Of a stretch of DNA of 64,000 nucleotides, positions 25,220-34,377 are shown piece by piece. The stretch comes from an uncultured Schlesneria sp. GTDB taxonomy: Bacteria; Planctomycetota; Planctomycetia; Planctomycetales; Planctomycetaceae. The notes beneath the pieces were generated by a model. The model was not told the origin of the DNA and ran no database searches. It saw only the letters and a program-made list of their open reading frames with translations. The position numbers were made by a program, and so were the translations under genes. Location of the stretch: the NCBI GenBank assembly GCA_903871875.1, contig CAIQIR010000154.1, positions 1-64,000 of the forward strand, in the 5' to 3' direction. Every line of letters begins with the position of its first letter. Positions within the stretch are counted from its first letter, which is position 1.

Positions 25220-26187
25220 TATTTCACCGCCAATCGTTCCGGATTAACGGCCGTACGCAGGACTTGCACCTTCGTCAGGCGCGTCGGCAGCGGGGCAGGC
25301 TTGACGATGACCGTCCATTCGCGATCGTCTGGCCCCAACGTGGCTTCCACCACCTGACCATAATAGAGCGGTGTCGGCAATATGCCATCACGTTCGGCCG
25401 TGTAAACGGCATCATGAACATGGACCGAGCTTTCAGCAGGAATGCCTTCCAGCTTGCACATTGGCCCTCCTTGACCCTTAAGAATTCCACGAGCTTCACC
25501 GAAGACGAATAGCCCGTCGGAGGTCTCTCGAATCAGTTGGGCTCGTCCTGCATAATCCGCGTCGGTGACCAACTGGATCGTACTCGTCCATCTTCCAACA
25601 TATTCCACCTTGCCAATCACACAACGTCCCAGCAATAACGCATCCTCCGTCGAAATCTGGGCATCTTCTCCGAAATCGATCAATGACCTGGGGGACTTGC
25701 GAGCCGACAAAATCAACTCGTTCTCGCGCAATCCATTCTTCGCTCCCTGATCGAGCAACTTTCCAGTCCGCCACTTATCGGCCAAAGTGTCACCCAGAAC
25801 GGCCACTTCCACTAGCGACGGTACGATCAGTCGTTCCGATTTCAACATCGCACGTGAAATCTCTTGTTCCGGCAATTGTCGTTCGGATTGCTCGGCCAAT
25901 CTGACTTGTAGTTGACGGATTCGTTCTTGCGCGATGGCCAACGCATCGGCCAGTTCGGCCACGTCGCGATTGTCCGCCGGACGCCCGCCAACCGAATGAG
26001 CCTCGTCCACATTGCCATCCAGACGATTCCCGATCGTTTTCTGACTCAGTCGAACCAGATTCAGACCGGGATGGAGCAAATCGTTGATGGTCCCTCGGAC
26101 TCGATCGGCGACTGCGGGGGGCCCCAAGTACAGACCCACCCCCAGCAATACGAGACAACAGGCCGCTAGTAGGGATTGAGATGTCAT
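25219..26187 (-). CDS. mreC: rod shape-determining protein MreC
   Basis: 322 residues from the ATG at 26187 (MTSQSLLAACCLVLLGVGLY). An N-terminal transmembrane helix, a coiled coil ('NRDVAELADALAIAQERIRQ') and two small beta-barrel domains are visible. Blocks include 'LLDQGAKNGLRENELI' (the 'D.G...G...G..V' motif of MreC) and 'LLGRCVIGKVEYVGRWTSTIQLVTDADY'. MreC scaffolds the elongasome on the periplasmic side and contacts PBP2. The start lies 4 bases after the mreB stop, and the ORF further upstream overlaps mreB. The end overlaps mreD by one base. Confidence 0.92.
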   Translation of the reverse strand: MTSQSLLAACCLVLLGVGLYLGPPAVADRVRGTINDLLHPGLNLVRLSQKTIGNRLDGNVDEAHSVGGRPADNRDVAELADALAIAQERIRQLQVRLAEQSERQLPEQEISRAMLKSERLIVPSLVEVAVLGDTLADKWRTGKLLDQGAKNGLRENELILSARKSPRSLIDFGEDAQISTEDALLLGRCVIGKVEYVGRWTSTIQLVTDADYAGRAQLIRETSDGLFVFGEARGILKGQGGPMCKLEGIPAESSVHVHDAVYTAERDGILPTPLYYGQVVEATLGPDDREWTVIVKPAPLPTRLTKVQVLRTAVNPERLAVK

Positions 26188-26191
26188 TTTC

Positions 26192-27241
26192 TTACAGGTT
26201 TCGATTGTTCGTTTCGAGGCTGTCCTTCCATTGCGCCAGGTGCTCGATGCAAATCGCCGCACCCCGCACGACGGTTCGCAGTGGATCTTTCGCGACGCGG
26301 ACCGGAATTCCCAATTGCTCTTGAAAGAACAGCGGCAATCCTGGCAACAGCGCACCGCCACCGGAAAGGACCATGCCCGTATCTGAAAGATCCGCAACCA
26401 ATTCCGGATCACATTGCTCGATCACGCTCTTTACACAGTTCAGGATTTTTTCCAGCGGGCCTCGTAAGGCTTCGCGAACTTGTTCACTGGTCACCGTCGC
26501 TTTGCGTGGAACGCCGCTGACGATATCGAGCCCCCGAACTTCGCTTGCCTGTTCTTGATCGAGCGGATAGGCACAGCCGATTTTGATTTTGAGTTGTTCG
26601 GCCGTCTGATCACCGATTCGCAATGCGAAGTGCTGTCGCATGTATTCCACAATCGCTTGATCGATTTCGTCTCCCGCAACCCGTAACGATTTGCTGGAAA
26701 CAATTTCAGCCAGGCTCAAGACGGCAACTTCCGTCGTACCGCCGCCGATGTCGCAAATCATACTGGCCAGCGGTTCCGAGATCGGTAAGCCGGCTCCAAT
26801 ACTCGCCGCCTTTGATTCGCTGATCAGATAAACACGACCGGCGCCGGCTCGTTCAGCACTATTGAAAACGGCTCGTTTTTCCACGTTCGTAATACCGCCG
26901 GGCACGGCGATGACAACATTCGGCTTAAAACCGGGAGTCGTGCGAGCAGCCTTCTGAATGAAGTAGCGCAGCATTGCTTCGCACAACTCGAAATCGGTAA
27001 TCACACCGTCTCGAATCGGACGGACTGCCGTAATGGAATCAGGGGTTCGGCCAAGCATCTGCTTCGCCAGTTTTCCGACCGCTGTCCCACGTCCCAGAAT
27101 TTTTCGACTGCCATGCTGCAGGGCGACCACAGACGGCTCGTCAAGCACCACACCTTCGCCACGAATGGCCACGAGCGTATTCGCCGTGCCCAAATCAATG
27201 GCCAGGTCGGGACTTAACCAACGTCTCAGACGATTCAGCAT
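26192..27241 (-). CDS. mreB: actin-like rod shape-determining protein MreB
   Basis: 349 residues from the ATG at 27241 (MLNRLRRWLSPDLAIDLGTA). The extension upstream to a TTG at 27346 adds 35 codons not found in the family. Actin-fold motifs: 'DLAIDLGTANTLV' (phosphate 1), 'ICDIGGGTTEVAVLSL' (phosphate 2), 'VLSGGGALLPGLPLFF' (adenosine). The amphipathic N-terminus (LNRLRRWL) fits membrane binding. MreB polymers guide cell-wall elongation. It is the first gene of mreB-mreC-mreD-PBP2. The gene upstream is a PPP phosphatase 230 bases away. Confidence 0.95.
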   Translation of the reverse strand: MLNRLRRWLSPDLAIDLGTANTLVAIRGEGVVLDEPSVVALQHGSRKILGRGTAVGKLAKQMLGRTPDSITAVRPIRDGVITDFELCEAMLRYFIQKAARTTPGFKPNVVIAVPGGITNVEKRAVFNSAERAGAGRVYLISESKAASIGAGLPISEPLASMICDIGGGTTEVAVLSLAEIVSSKSLRVAGDEIDQAIVEYMRQHFALRIGDQTAEQLKIKIGCAYPLDQEQASEVRGLDIVSGVPRKATVTSEQVREALRGPLEKILNCVKSVIEQCDPELVADLSDTGMVLSGGGALLPGLPLFFQEQLGIPVRVAKDPLRTVVRGAAICIEHLAQWKDSLETNNRNL

Positions 27242-27471
27242 CCGTGCATCCGCCTTGTCAACCGCAACGCATCCTCGCACGGGCCAAATCCATTTGGCAA
27301 TGCCGGCGAGACCGGGAATGTAATCGAGAATCGGCAAATTCGGCAAGATGCGGTTGAACCCCCGCCTGATTGCCTCGGGACCGGAAGTCTCTTCAGGTCG
27401 ATCTGCCGCCGTCGAAATGAGTCACGGTTCCGAAATGGGGGGGCAGCAATCTGCGATGGGGCACCGCGAAT

Positions 27472-28299
27472 TCAATTCCAAATCTTCCACCAACTGCCGG
27501 TCCCGGCGGCCGCGGCCGGCACACGGGGTGAGGTTCTCGACGGAACCGCCCCATCGGTGGCTGCCGAAGTGATGACTTGGCGTTCCGGCATCAAAACGCA
27601 GCTCAAATCCCCACTCTCCCCACCCGTGGTATCAACCAGAATTCGCCGCGGGCGAATCACCGCCTCGTCCACTTTCACGTGTCCGGAGACAAGTGTGAAC
27701 GGACAATCGGCAGGCGGATCTTGACTAACGAACGACTTTTCACAGAGCCATTGCGGCCGATTGAGCGAGAAATCCTTCTGCTGCAGAATGCGCAGTTGCA
27801 AATCGAAGGGCATGTTGGGATCGAGACCGGCATGAACGAAGAGCAGTTGCGGATGTTCGACACACCACGGCATGTTCACCAGGAATTCACGGTGCGCAGC
27901 AGGAACTTTGGCCGCCAGGTCGGCCAGGTCGCCCGCGGCCGCGCCGTAGGACTCAAAGGTTGTTTCCGAGTTGTAATGGTCAACCCACCGCTGACTCCAA
28001 TGGGATCCTTCGCTGCCGGGCAACCACCCCAAAGCCGAACACATCGCAAATTCGTGATTGCCCATCACGGCCGTGGTCCGCGGATGCTGATGGGCCAGTT
28101 GCAGAATCATCTCGATCACCGATTTGGGATCGGGACCACGGTCGACAAAATCGCCGATGAAGACGACCCAACGGTGCTGAAAGTCAGGCAATTTGCGAAG
28201 TCGGTCGAGAACGGCGGACAGTTTGTCGACTTGACCGTGCAGGTCGCCAATCACGGCGATCGGCCCGTGAATTTTGGACTTAAGAGAATTCGTTGTCAT
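27472..28299 (-). CDS. PPP-type serine/threonine protein phosphatase / metallophosphoesterase
   Basis: 275 residues. The metal-binding motifs of the calcineurin-like PPP family are complete and in order: 'AVIGDLHGQ' (GDxHG), 'FIGDFVDRGPDP' (GDxVDRG) and 'AVMGNHEFAMC' (GNHE), followed later by 'LLFVHAGLDPNMP' and 'TLVSGHVKVDEAV' supplying the His ligands. It hydrolyses phosphoesters, probably phospho-Ser/Thr, or dinucleoside tetraphosphates as in ApaH or PrpE; the sequence does not settle which. It lies 30 bases after the TPR lipoprotein gene on the same strand, suggesting co-transcription. Confidence 0.9.
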   Translation of the reverse strand: MTTNSLKSKIHGPIAVIGDLHGQVDKLSAVLDRLRKLPDFQHRWVVFIGDFVDRGPDPKSVIEMILQLAHQHPRTTAVMGNHEFAMCSALGWLPGSEGSHWSQRWVDHYNSETTFESYGAAAGDLADLAAKVPAAHREFLVNMPWCVEHPQLLFVHAGLDPNMPFDLQLRILQQKDFSLNRPQWLCEKSFVSQDPPADCPFTLVSGHVKVDEAVIRPRRILVDTTGGESGDLSCVLMPERQVITSAATDGAVPSRTSPRVPAAAAGTGSWWKIWN

Positions 28300-28329
28300 G
28301 CGTGCAGAACCTGTTGAAGTTGACCGAAG

Positions 28330-29598
28330 TCAACGCAATCGACTTTCGACATCCGGATCCAGTGCAAGGGCTTGCTGCAGATTGTCTTGGGCTTGCTCTT
28401 GCTGCCCTTGCTTGGCCAACGATTTTGATTTGGCATAGTAGGCATCGGCCACGCTCGCGTCGATCCGGCGTGCACGAGCAAAGTTTTCGATGGCTCGATC
28501 GTAATCTCCCAGATCAAGGAAGACATCGCCTAGAATCGAATACGCCTCGGTTTTTGCGGTAATTGCTAATGAGGCTTCGGCGTCAGCTTTGGCTTTGTCC
28601 ATCGATTTCTGCGACAGGTGAACATTCGCTCTAGCAACTAGCGCATCCACAAATGTGGGATCCAGCGAAACGGCTCGATTTAAATCGTCCAAAGCCTTTT
28701 CCTGTTCGTCAATCTTCATGAAATGTTTGGCGCGTTGCGTCAGTTCGATGGCGGGGTCTGTCGATGCCGCGATTTCGGCGGTCAACTGATGATATTCCAC
28801 CAGCCAGACAATTTTTCGATCGTCTGCCACGGCTTTGTCGTAGGCACCCTGTTTTTGATAAAGATCTCGCCGGTGTTCGTAATACTTGGGATTCAGCGGT
28901 TCGATCATCATCGCTTGCGTAAAATCGATTAACGCATTCTCGAAATCGCCAGCCCGCGCTCGCAGCAAGCCGCGATTGTTATAAGCATTCACATATTCGG
29001 GGTTCAGCTGCAATGCGACATTGAAGTCGTCCAGAGCCTGACCAATCTGGTCCGATTGAAACTCGGCAAAACCCCGATTGTTATAGGCATCGATGTATTG
29101 GTCGTCGATTTCGAGAGCACGGTTGAATTGCTCAATCGCTTCGGTGAACTTTCCTTGAGCAATGAACAGCAATCCGCGGTTGTTAAAAACGTTCGTGTAG
29201 CGAGGCGCCAATTCCAACGCTTTGTCGAAATCCTGCAACGCGGCTTGAAACTGCTGTAAACCTAACCGAATGAATCCGCGATTGTTGAACAGATTCGCAT
29301 CCCGATCACTCAGCGAAATTGCCTGGTCGAGATCAGCCAGGGCATCGTTGTGATGCCCCAATCGATGGTGTGCGGTGGCACGCAGAGAGTAAAGGCTTTC
29401 GTCGCGAGGAGTTTTCTCAATCAGCATCGACAACAGTTCAATTGCTGACGTCAATTCACCTCGATCGAAGAGTAATTCCACTTCCGCAGGGACCACAACG
29501 GCTTTTGGCTTCGTCGCTTCCGCAGTCACCGTCGGAATGGGAGTACCACCACAACCGACCAACCATCCCAACAACAGAACCCATGCTACGCGTTGCAT
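28330..29598 (-). CDS. tetratricopeptide-repeat lipoprotein
   Basis: 422 residues. The start is set at ATG 29598 because GAGGAG lies nine bases upstream; the ATG three codons earlier touches that site directly. The signal ends in a lipobox 'GWLVGC', so the protein should be lipid-anchored. Tandem TPR units follow, such as 'AIEQFNRALEIDDQYIDAYNNRGFAEF' and neighbours with 'NRGL' at each turn, roughly eleven in all, interrupted near residues 255-285. TPR arrays bind other proteins; no partner is evident. The next gene downstream is the PPP phosphatase. Confidence 0.88.
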   Translation of the reverse strand: MQRVAWVLLLGWLVGCGGTPIPTVTAEATKPKAVVVPAEVELLFDRGELTSAIELLSMLIEKTPRDESLYSLRATAHHRLGHHNDALADLDQAISLSDRDANLFNNRGFIRLGLQQFQAALQDFDKALELAPRYTNVFNNRGLLFIAQGKFTEAIEQFNRALEIDDQYIDAYNNRGFAEFQSDQIGQALDDFNVALQLNPEYVNAYNNRGLLRARAGDFENALIDFTQAMMIEPLNPKYYEHRRDLYQKQGAYDKAVADDRKIVWLVEYHQLTAEIAASTDPAIELTQRAKHFMKIDEQEKALDDLNRAVSLDPTFVDALVARANVHLSQKSMDKAKADAEASLAITAKTEAYSILGDVFLDLGDYDRAIENFARARRIDASVADAYYAKSKSLAKQGQQEQAQDNLQQALALDPDVESRLR

Positions 29599-29760
29599 GT
29601 CTGGCATCTCCTCGCCGCAGACGATCCATCAAAACGATTCGAGGGGCTTTTAAACAGGAGATCCGATTCGGTCAATCCCGACTTTGCGCGCAACTCATCT
29701 GTAAGACGGCCCTTGGGGCAACAAACCGGATGTCGTAGCGTCGTGGCACTACGATTGAAT

Positions 29761-31026
29761 CTACTGTGAATACCACAGACAGAGGCGAGTCAGATCCATG
29801 GTTTCCGCCAGAGATCGAACGCGACTGCGGGCCGCAGCCTGGCCCAGCGCTGGCGAATACCCGTGATGATGATCGGCGACGGCAAGTGCCGTCGAGATAT
29901 CGTCGATACTTAAACGTTCGCGGCCGTCGCCGACAGCCAGCCAGCGTGCCAGCCATAGAGTGACCGGTAACATGAGTGCCAGACTATGAAAGCCTTCTGC
30001 AAATGGAACGTCGTAGTAGGCTCGTCCGCAAAAATGCAGTCCTTGAATTTTGACGCGAAAATAACGAGTCAAAATCTCATCCGCTTCGGGTTCCAGCGGA
30101 CCGAATGGTTTTTCGAGCGATGCGAAGGGCACGCTACGGAATCTCTCTTGCAAGGGCGGGACATCTCCCGTTCCCCGCGTGAACGTCAGAATGGCTCGAA
30201 ACAATCGCCAACGCCCCCACAGTCCGCCGCTAAGGTCCGTAACCGTGTCCTTTCGCGCATATTGAGCGACGAGTGTGCGAAAATAGAGCCGGCCCATCGG
30301 CGACGGTTGATCGATTTGTTGTGGCAGCGCAGGCAGGTCAACGCGGGCCGCCTCCATTAACAGGCCAATCAACTCACGAATACGCGAACCTCTCAGTTTT
30401 TCAAATGCCGATTGACCAACGAGGGTCGTCCAGGTCACCGCGCGAACGAGGCGGACGACCAGCGGTGCGGTCGGATCCGCCAATGTATGGTCCAACGCTT
30501 CGACAAACGCCAAAAAATCCGGCCAATCCACCCGATCATCCGCGGTCAATCGTGGCGGGGGAATCTTTTCAGCGCCAGCAGGAATGACGGCTTCAGCCAG
30601 CCGTTTCAATGCACTGGATTGCTGACTGACGGGCGTACCCCGATTGCCGACTACGGACGGACAACTGTAACGCAGACTGACAACGAACGAGCGACCTGCC
30701 GGGTGAAATGCGTAGGGGTAAATGCGGCAAGCGAGAGGCTTGGCCGATTCACCGAATTTGGCGTGAATCCGACAAAGTCCACGATCATCCAGGAAAACAC
30801 AGCCCCCGTCCTGCTGATGAGCCAGCCGGTACCGTTTTCGCCACGGAGGTCCAGCGTGCCACTCCAGCACAGGACCATGGATCCCGTCTTGTGCCGTCCA
30901 TTTTTGATCGAGGATGCGTTGCTTTTCCGCCTCGGTCACTTCGATCAAATGTTGCCGACAACAGCCACCACAATTGTGACAACTCCAGTTCTGAAGGATT
31001 GGCAACTCTAATCGCGGGCCGGCCAT
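29761..31026 (-). CDS. YkgJ family cysteine-cluster protein, long form
   Basis: 421 residues. The N-terminal 'WSCHNCGGCCRQH' gives the C-x2-C-x2-CC cluster of YkgJ (Fe-S or Zn binding), followed by 'CVFLDDRGLCRIHAKFG' and 'PLACRIYPYAFHPAG', which add further conserved Cys. After about residue 130 the protein is mostly helical with Arg/Leu-rich segments and has no recognised domain. This long two-part form is common in planctomycetes. The function is unknown; a metal-centre role is inferred from the Cys. AAGAAA lies before the ATG. Confidence 0.85.
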   Translation of the reverse strand: MAGPRLELPILQNWSCHNCGGCCRQHLIEVTEAEKQRILDQKWTAQDGIHGPVLEWHAGPPWRKRYRLAHQQDGGCVFLDDRGLCRIHAKFGESAKPLACRIYPYAFHPAGRSFVVSLRYSCPSVVGNRGTPVSQQSSALKRLAEAVIPAGAEKIPPPRLTADDRVDWPDFLAFVEALDHTLADPTAPLVVRLVRAVTWTTLVGQSAFEKLRGSRIRELIGLLMEAARVDLPALPQQIDQPSPMGRLYFRTLVAQYARKDTVTDLSGGLWGRWRLFRAILTFTRGTGDVPPLQERFRSVPFASLEKPFGPLEPEADEILTRYFRVKIQGLHFCGRAYYDVPFAEGFHSLALMLPVTLWLARWLAVGDGRERLSIDDISTALAVADHHHGYSPALGQAAARSRVRSLAETMDLTRLCLWYSQ

Positions 31027-31477
31027 GCAGTTTCTTTCGTATCCAATAAGCGTCGGACAGACGTTCTTAAATCGCTTCCACGTCGCGAATTATACGCGAC
31101 CCGCAGGCGGCGCGTCTGACCAAAAAGCCTCGACTGCTCTGGTATCGCGGAAACTTTATGCGGCTTATTAGGGAAGGTCGGTGAACCTGATTTAGAGCCA
31201 TGACCACGAATCCTCAACCTCTCAGTTGTCCTCTCGCAAAGTTTCAGAATTGCTATTTGCAGACTCGATCGATGCTGCGATTCTAAGTGGTCTCGAAGAC
31301 GGGAGATACAGACGAGCCCCGTGGCAGCCCGGGAAAGATCGATCATTCAATGATCCGAGGGCAATTGCAACCTGGCTCGGAAGCGTTCCGGTGAATGTTG
31401 GTCGACGTGGCATTGGCCGCACATCCCCGGGACTGTCAGTCCAGTTCAATGAGTCTGTTTGACGAGCCACCATCGCC
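31027..31477. other. 451-base divergent intergenic region
   Basis: It separates the YkgJ gene (minus) from the O-antigen-ligase/TPR gene (plus). Small frames on both strands (for example plus 31226-31462) have no recognisable family, so I leave it as a probable divergent promoter region. The 3' part is GC-rich with no strong stem. Confidence 0.4.
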
Positions 31478-34171
31478 ATGTCACATCGTTCGAAACGCAG
31501 ACGATCGACACGATCGAGCAGTGCCTCGACGAATTTCGGGGCATTGACCAAGCGCCAATGGCCACCATTTTTCGTATTGGCAACCGACGTCTGCCTTTGG
31601 TTGACGATGATCTCCGTCGCGATCGGATTTGGTGGGCGAATGGCTCACGGGCAACTGGCATTGATTGTCGGCGCCACAGCGACCGCTCTGTGCTGGGCCC
31701 TGCATCAGCTGACATCGTCCTCCCCCCGTTATACGTGGACAGGTAGTGAGTGGTTGTGGCTGGCTGGAATCATCGTGGGGATCGTTCAGATTGTTCCGCT
31801 TCCCGACGAATGGCTGATGTTGATTTCTCCGCGAATCAAACAAGCGCTGCCGGTCTGGTTCGACCAAGACTTCCTGTCGATTGTCTCTGCAAAATGGAAT
31901 CAACTGTCACTGGCACCGTGGGAAACGGCTTCAGGACTGGCAACATTCGTCTCTTATGCCATGTTGTTTCTTGTCATGGCTCAACGAACGCAAACCCTCG
32001 AAGATATCGAACAGATGCTGTGCGGTGCCGCATTGGCCGCAGTGGCCATGATGCTGTTCGCTCAGATCCAGTTGCAGACAAGCAACGGCATGTTCTTTTG
32101 GGTCTACGAACACCCGTTTATGACGACCGAGTCGTATCCGCTGGGTTGTTTTACCAATCGAAATCACCTGGCTCAATTTTTGGCCCTCGGTACAGCTCCC
32201 CTGATCTGGTGGTTGCTGCGTCGGCTGCATCAGCAAGAACTCGATCGCGCCGATCGCCGAGCAATGCCCAGTTCGATGCACGCGCTGATCCTGGCATTTT
32301 TACTGGCAGGAGCCGGCGGGATTGCGTTGACCGTTTTAATGACGCTGTCACGCGGCGGGCTGATGGCTCTTGCCCTGACATCAAGTATCGCGATCGGCCT
32401 GATGTGTCGAATGGGCCTGGCGTCAGTGAAGTTTGGTCTGGCGATTCTTGCCGTCGGAATCGTGACCAGCGGCCTCGTTTCCTTTTCGAAATATGAGTCG
32501 ATTCTGGCCACCCGGCTTGAACAGAATTCGGGCCGTCAGGAAATCTGGCAGGCGAACATCAAAGTCGCTCGCGATTTCCCCTGGGTTGGGACGGGGATCG
32601 GTACGCACGCCGATGCCTATCAAATGCGATTCGAATCGAAAGAAGACGATGGCCTGGAGTATTCGCACGCCGAATGCGGTTATTTGCAAATCGCCTCTGA
32701 ATCGGGTTTGGCAGGCTTAATCGTCGCGGGCCTGGTAATTGTGACCGGTTTCTGGTGGTGCCTGGGATCGCTTCGCAGCCTCGACGCGAAGACATCCTCT
32801 GCCGGGGCCGTGGTCCTGGCGAGTCTCGTCGGCAATGTATCGCACGCAGTTGTGGATTTCTTCTGGTATACGCCCTCTTGCATGCTATTGCTGGCCTTGC
32901 AACTGGCCTGTGCCACGCGCCTCTATCGACTGACTCGAGAAGACGCGGGACGGACAATTTTTTCTTTCCGACTTCCTCGGCTAGTCACTGCACTCGCGAT
33001 CTGCGGGCTGGCCGCGATCGGGGTCTGGATGTGGGACCTCAAATTCCCCACCGCGATGGCCGAGCCACACCGAATTCAAGCGCTCATCCTCGAACGAGCT
33101 GACGAGCGAGATCTGAGTGCCGACGAGCGAGCGAAAACAAATCAGCTTCGTCTGCAGGAAACAATAATTGCCGCGAAACTCGATCCACGGGATGCCAAAC
33201 TGCAGGAAGCGGCGACCACCGCTTACATGCAGATCTTCGAATTGAAGCAGGAGCAGGCTGAGAATTCGATGTCCACCAGCATGCTTCGCGACGTGGTCAA
33301 GGCCTCGAAGTTCGAAACGATTGAGGGTGCGACCGATTGGTTGAAACGAGCCGTCGGCGCGAATCTGAAACTGCTTCGCATCGCATCGCGCACGGTTAGA
33401 AGGTCGCTCGCAAACAGTCCGCTCCGGGCAAGATCGTATGTGCAATTAACCGAATTGGGCTTTCTTGAACGAATTGACGACGCCAACTTTCAAACGCGTT
33501 GTCTACGTCAGGCACTGAAGCTTCGTCCCGGCGATTCAGAAACGCTCTATCTGGTCGGCAAGTCGGCCATGCAAGAGGGTGATCTGGAAAAAGCACTGGT
33601 CTATTGGCGTCCGGCTTTCGAACGCAGTCGGCAGATACAAGAACAAATCGCTGATGTCCTGGCCGCCACTATGACACCAGAGTTCTTTGAAAAGGAATTC
33701 CACCCCGACTGGAAGGCACTTGAAATCATCACCAAAGCCTTCGCCAAAACGGGACGGGAATTTGAGGCTCTGCAGATCCAGCGATCGTATATTGAACGCG
33801 GGTTGGCCTGGGCGAAGACACGCGAATCTGACAAAGATCTGGAAATGGCGATGATCTCGATGGGTAACACCTGCCGTGAACTCGGCGATCACACGACTGC
33901 TGCCGAGGTACTGACTTACGCGGTGAAACGATTCCCTCACTGTCTTTCCATCCGTTACATGCTTGGCCGGGATCTGATGGCCATTGATCGCCTGGCCGAT
34001 GCTGCGGAGCATTTGCAATGGTGTGCGTCGCGAGATCCAGGCAACGTCGTGTTGCAAAAGATGGCGACCAAAGCGGTTGCTGAAAGGCTGAAACAGGCCC
34101 CTGCCTTTGCCCGCAAAGACCACAAGGTCGAACAAACCGGTCTAATCGAGGAAACGGATCTCGAAGAATAG
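31478..34171 (+). CDS. O-antigen ligase/polymerase (Wzy_C) fused to a C-terminal TPR-like domain
   Basis: 897 residues. About a dozen transmembrane helices span residues 30-520. The Wzy_C region has 'LMTLSRGGLMALALTSSIAI', 'GTGIGTHADAYQMRFESKED' and 'YSHAECGYLQIASESGLAGLI', the H-x-E/YLQ block that is diagnostic of ligase and polymerase loops. The C-terminal ~370 residues are soluble and helical with TPR-type spacing ('GDSETLYLVGKSAMQEGDLEKALVYW', 'GDHTTAAEVLTYAVKRFPHCLSIRYM'). Wzy_C enzymes join polysaccharide units to lipid, protein or lipid A in the envelope. The TPR tail may bind acceptor proteins or polymer machinery. The start at 31478 has only a weak site. Confidence 0.88.
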   Translation: MSHRSKRRRSTRSSSASTNFGALTKRQWPPFFVLATDVCLWLTMISVAIGFGGRMAHGQLALIVGATATALCWALHQLTSSSPRYTWTGSEWLWLAGIIVGIVQIVPLPDEWLMLISPRIKQALPVWFDQDFLSIVSAKWNQLSLAPWETASGLATFVSYAMLFLVMAQRTQTLEDIEQMLCGAALAAVAMMLFAQIQLQTSNGMFFWVYEHPFMTTESYPLGCFTNRNHLAQFLALGTAPLIWWLLRRLHQQELDRADRRAMPSSMHALILAFLLAGAGGIALTVLMTLSRGGLMALALTSSIAIGLMCRMGLASVKFGLAILAVGIVTSGLVSFSKYESILATRLEQNSGRQEIWQANIKVARDFPWVGTGIGTHADAYQMRFESKEDDGLEYSHAECGYLQIASESGLAGLIVAGLVIVTGFWWCLGSLRSLDAKTSSAGAVVLASLVGNVSHAVVDFFWYTPSCMLLLALQLACATRLYRLTREDAGRTIFSFRLPRLVTALAICGLAAIGVWMWDLKFPTAMAEPHRIQALILERADERDLSADERAKTNQLRLQETIIAAKLDPRDAKLQEAATTAYMQIFELKQEQAENSMSTSMLRDVVKASKFETIEGATDWLKRAVGANLKLLRIASRTVRRSLANSPLRARSYVQLTELGFLERIDDANFQTRCLRQALKLRPGDSETLYLVGKSAMQEGDLEKALVYWRPAFERSRQIQEQIADVLAATMTPEFFEKEFHPDWKALEIITKAFAKTGREFEALQIQRSYIERGLAWAKTRESDKDLEMAMISMGNTCRELGDHTTAAEVLTYAVKRFPHCLSIRYMLGRDLMAIDRLADAAEHLQWCASRDPGNVVLQKMATKAVAERLKQAPAFARKDHKVEQTGLIEETDLEE

Positions 34172-34247
34172 TCATTGTCTGATTGTCTTCGCGGGCCCCC
34201 GAAAATGGGTGATCGCCGCGGGAAACGGGGCCTAAAGTTGAATAAGT

Positions 34248-34303
34248 CCCCGCTTCGGCTTGGGGAAAAAGACCGAAGCCCCTTTCATGGAAGGGGGGCT
34301 TCG
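34248..34303 (+). promoter_or_regulatory. competing hairpins in the leader before the DUF1501 gene
   Basis: Three segments can pair in two exclusive ways. GCTTCGG (34252-34258) is complementary to CCGAAGC (34273-34279). The overlapping CGAAGCCCCTTT (34274-34285) pairs with AAGGGGGGCTTC-type bases at 34292-34303 in a 12-bp stem with two G-U pairs and a six-base loop. A further CCCC/GGGG pairing is possible around 34248-34265. The second hairpin ends 75 bases before the DUF1501 ATG and lacks a T-run. It could be an attenuator-like leader or only the end of the upstream gene's mRNA. Confidence 0.35.
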
Positions 34304-34377
34304 CATTGACTTTCGTGGATGCGATCGGCAAAAATCAACATTGCCCGCCGAATGTGACCCACCCGCCCAGGTGCTGC

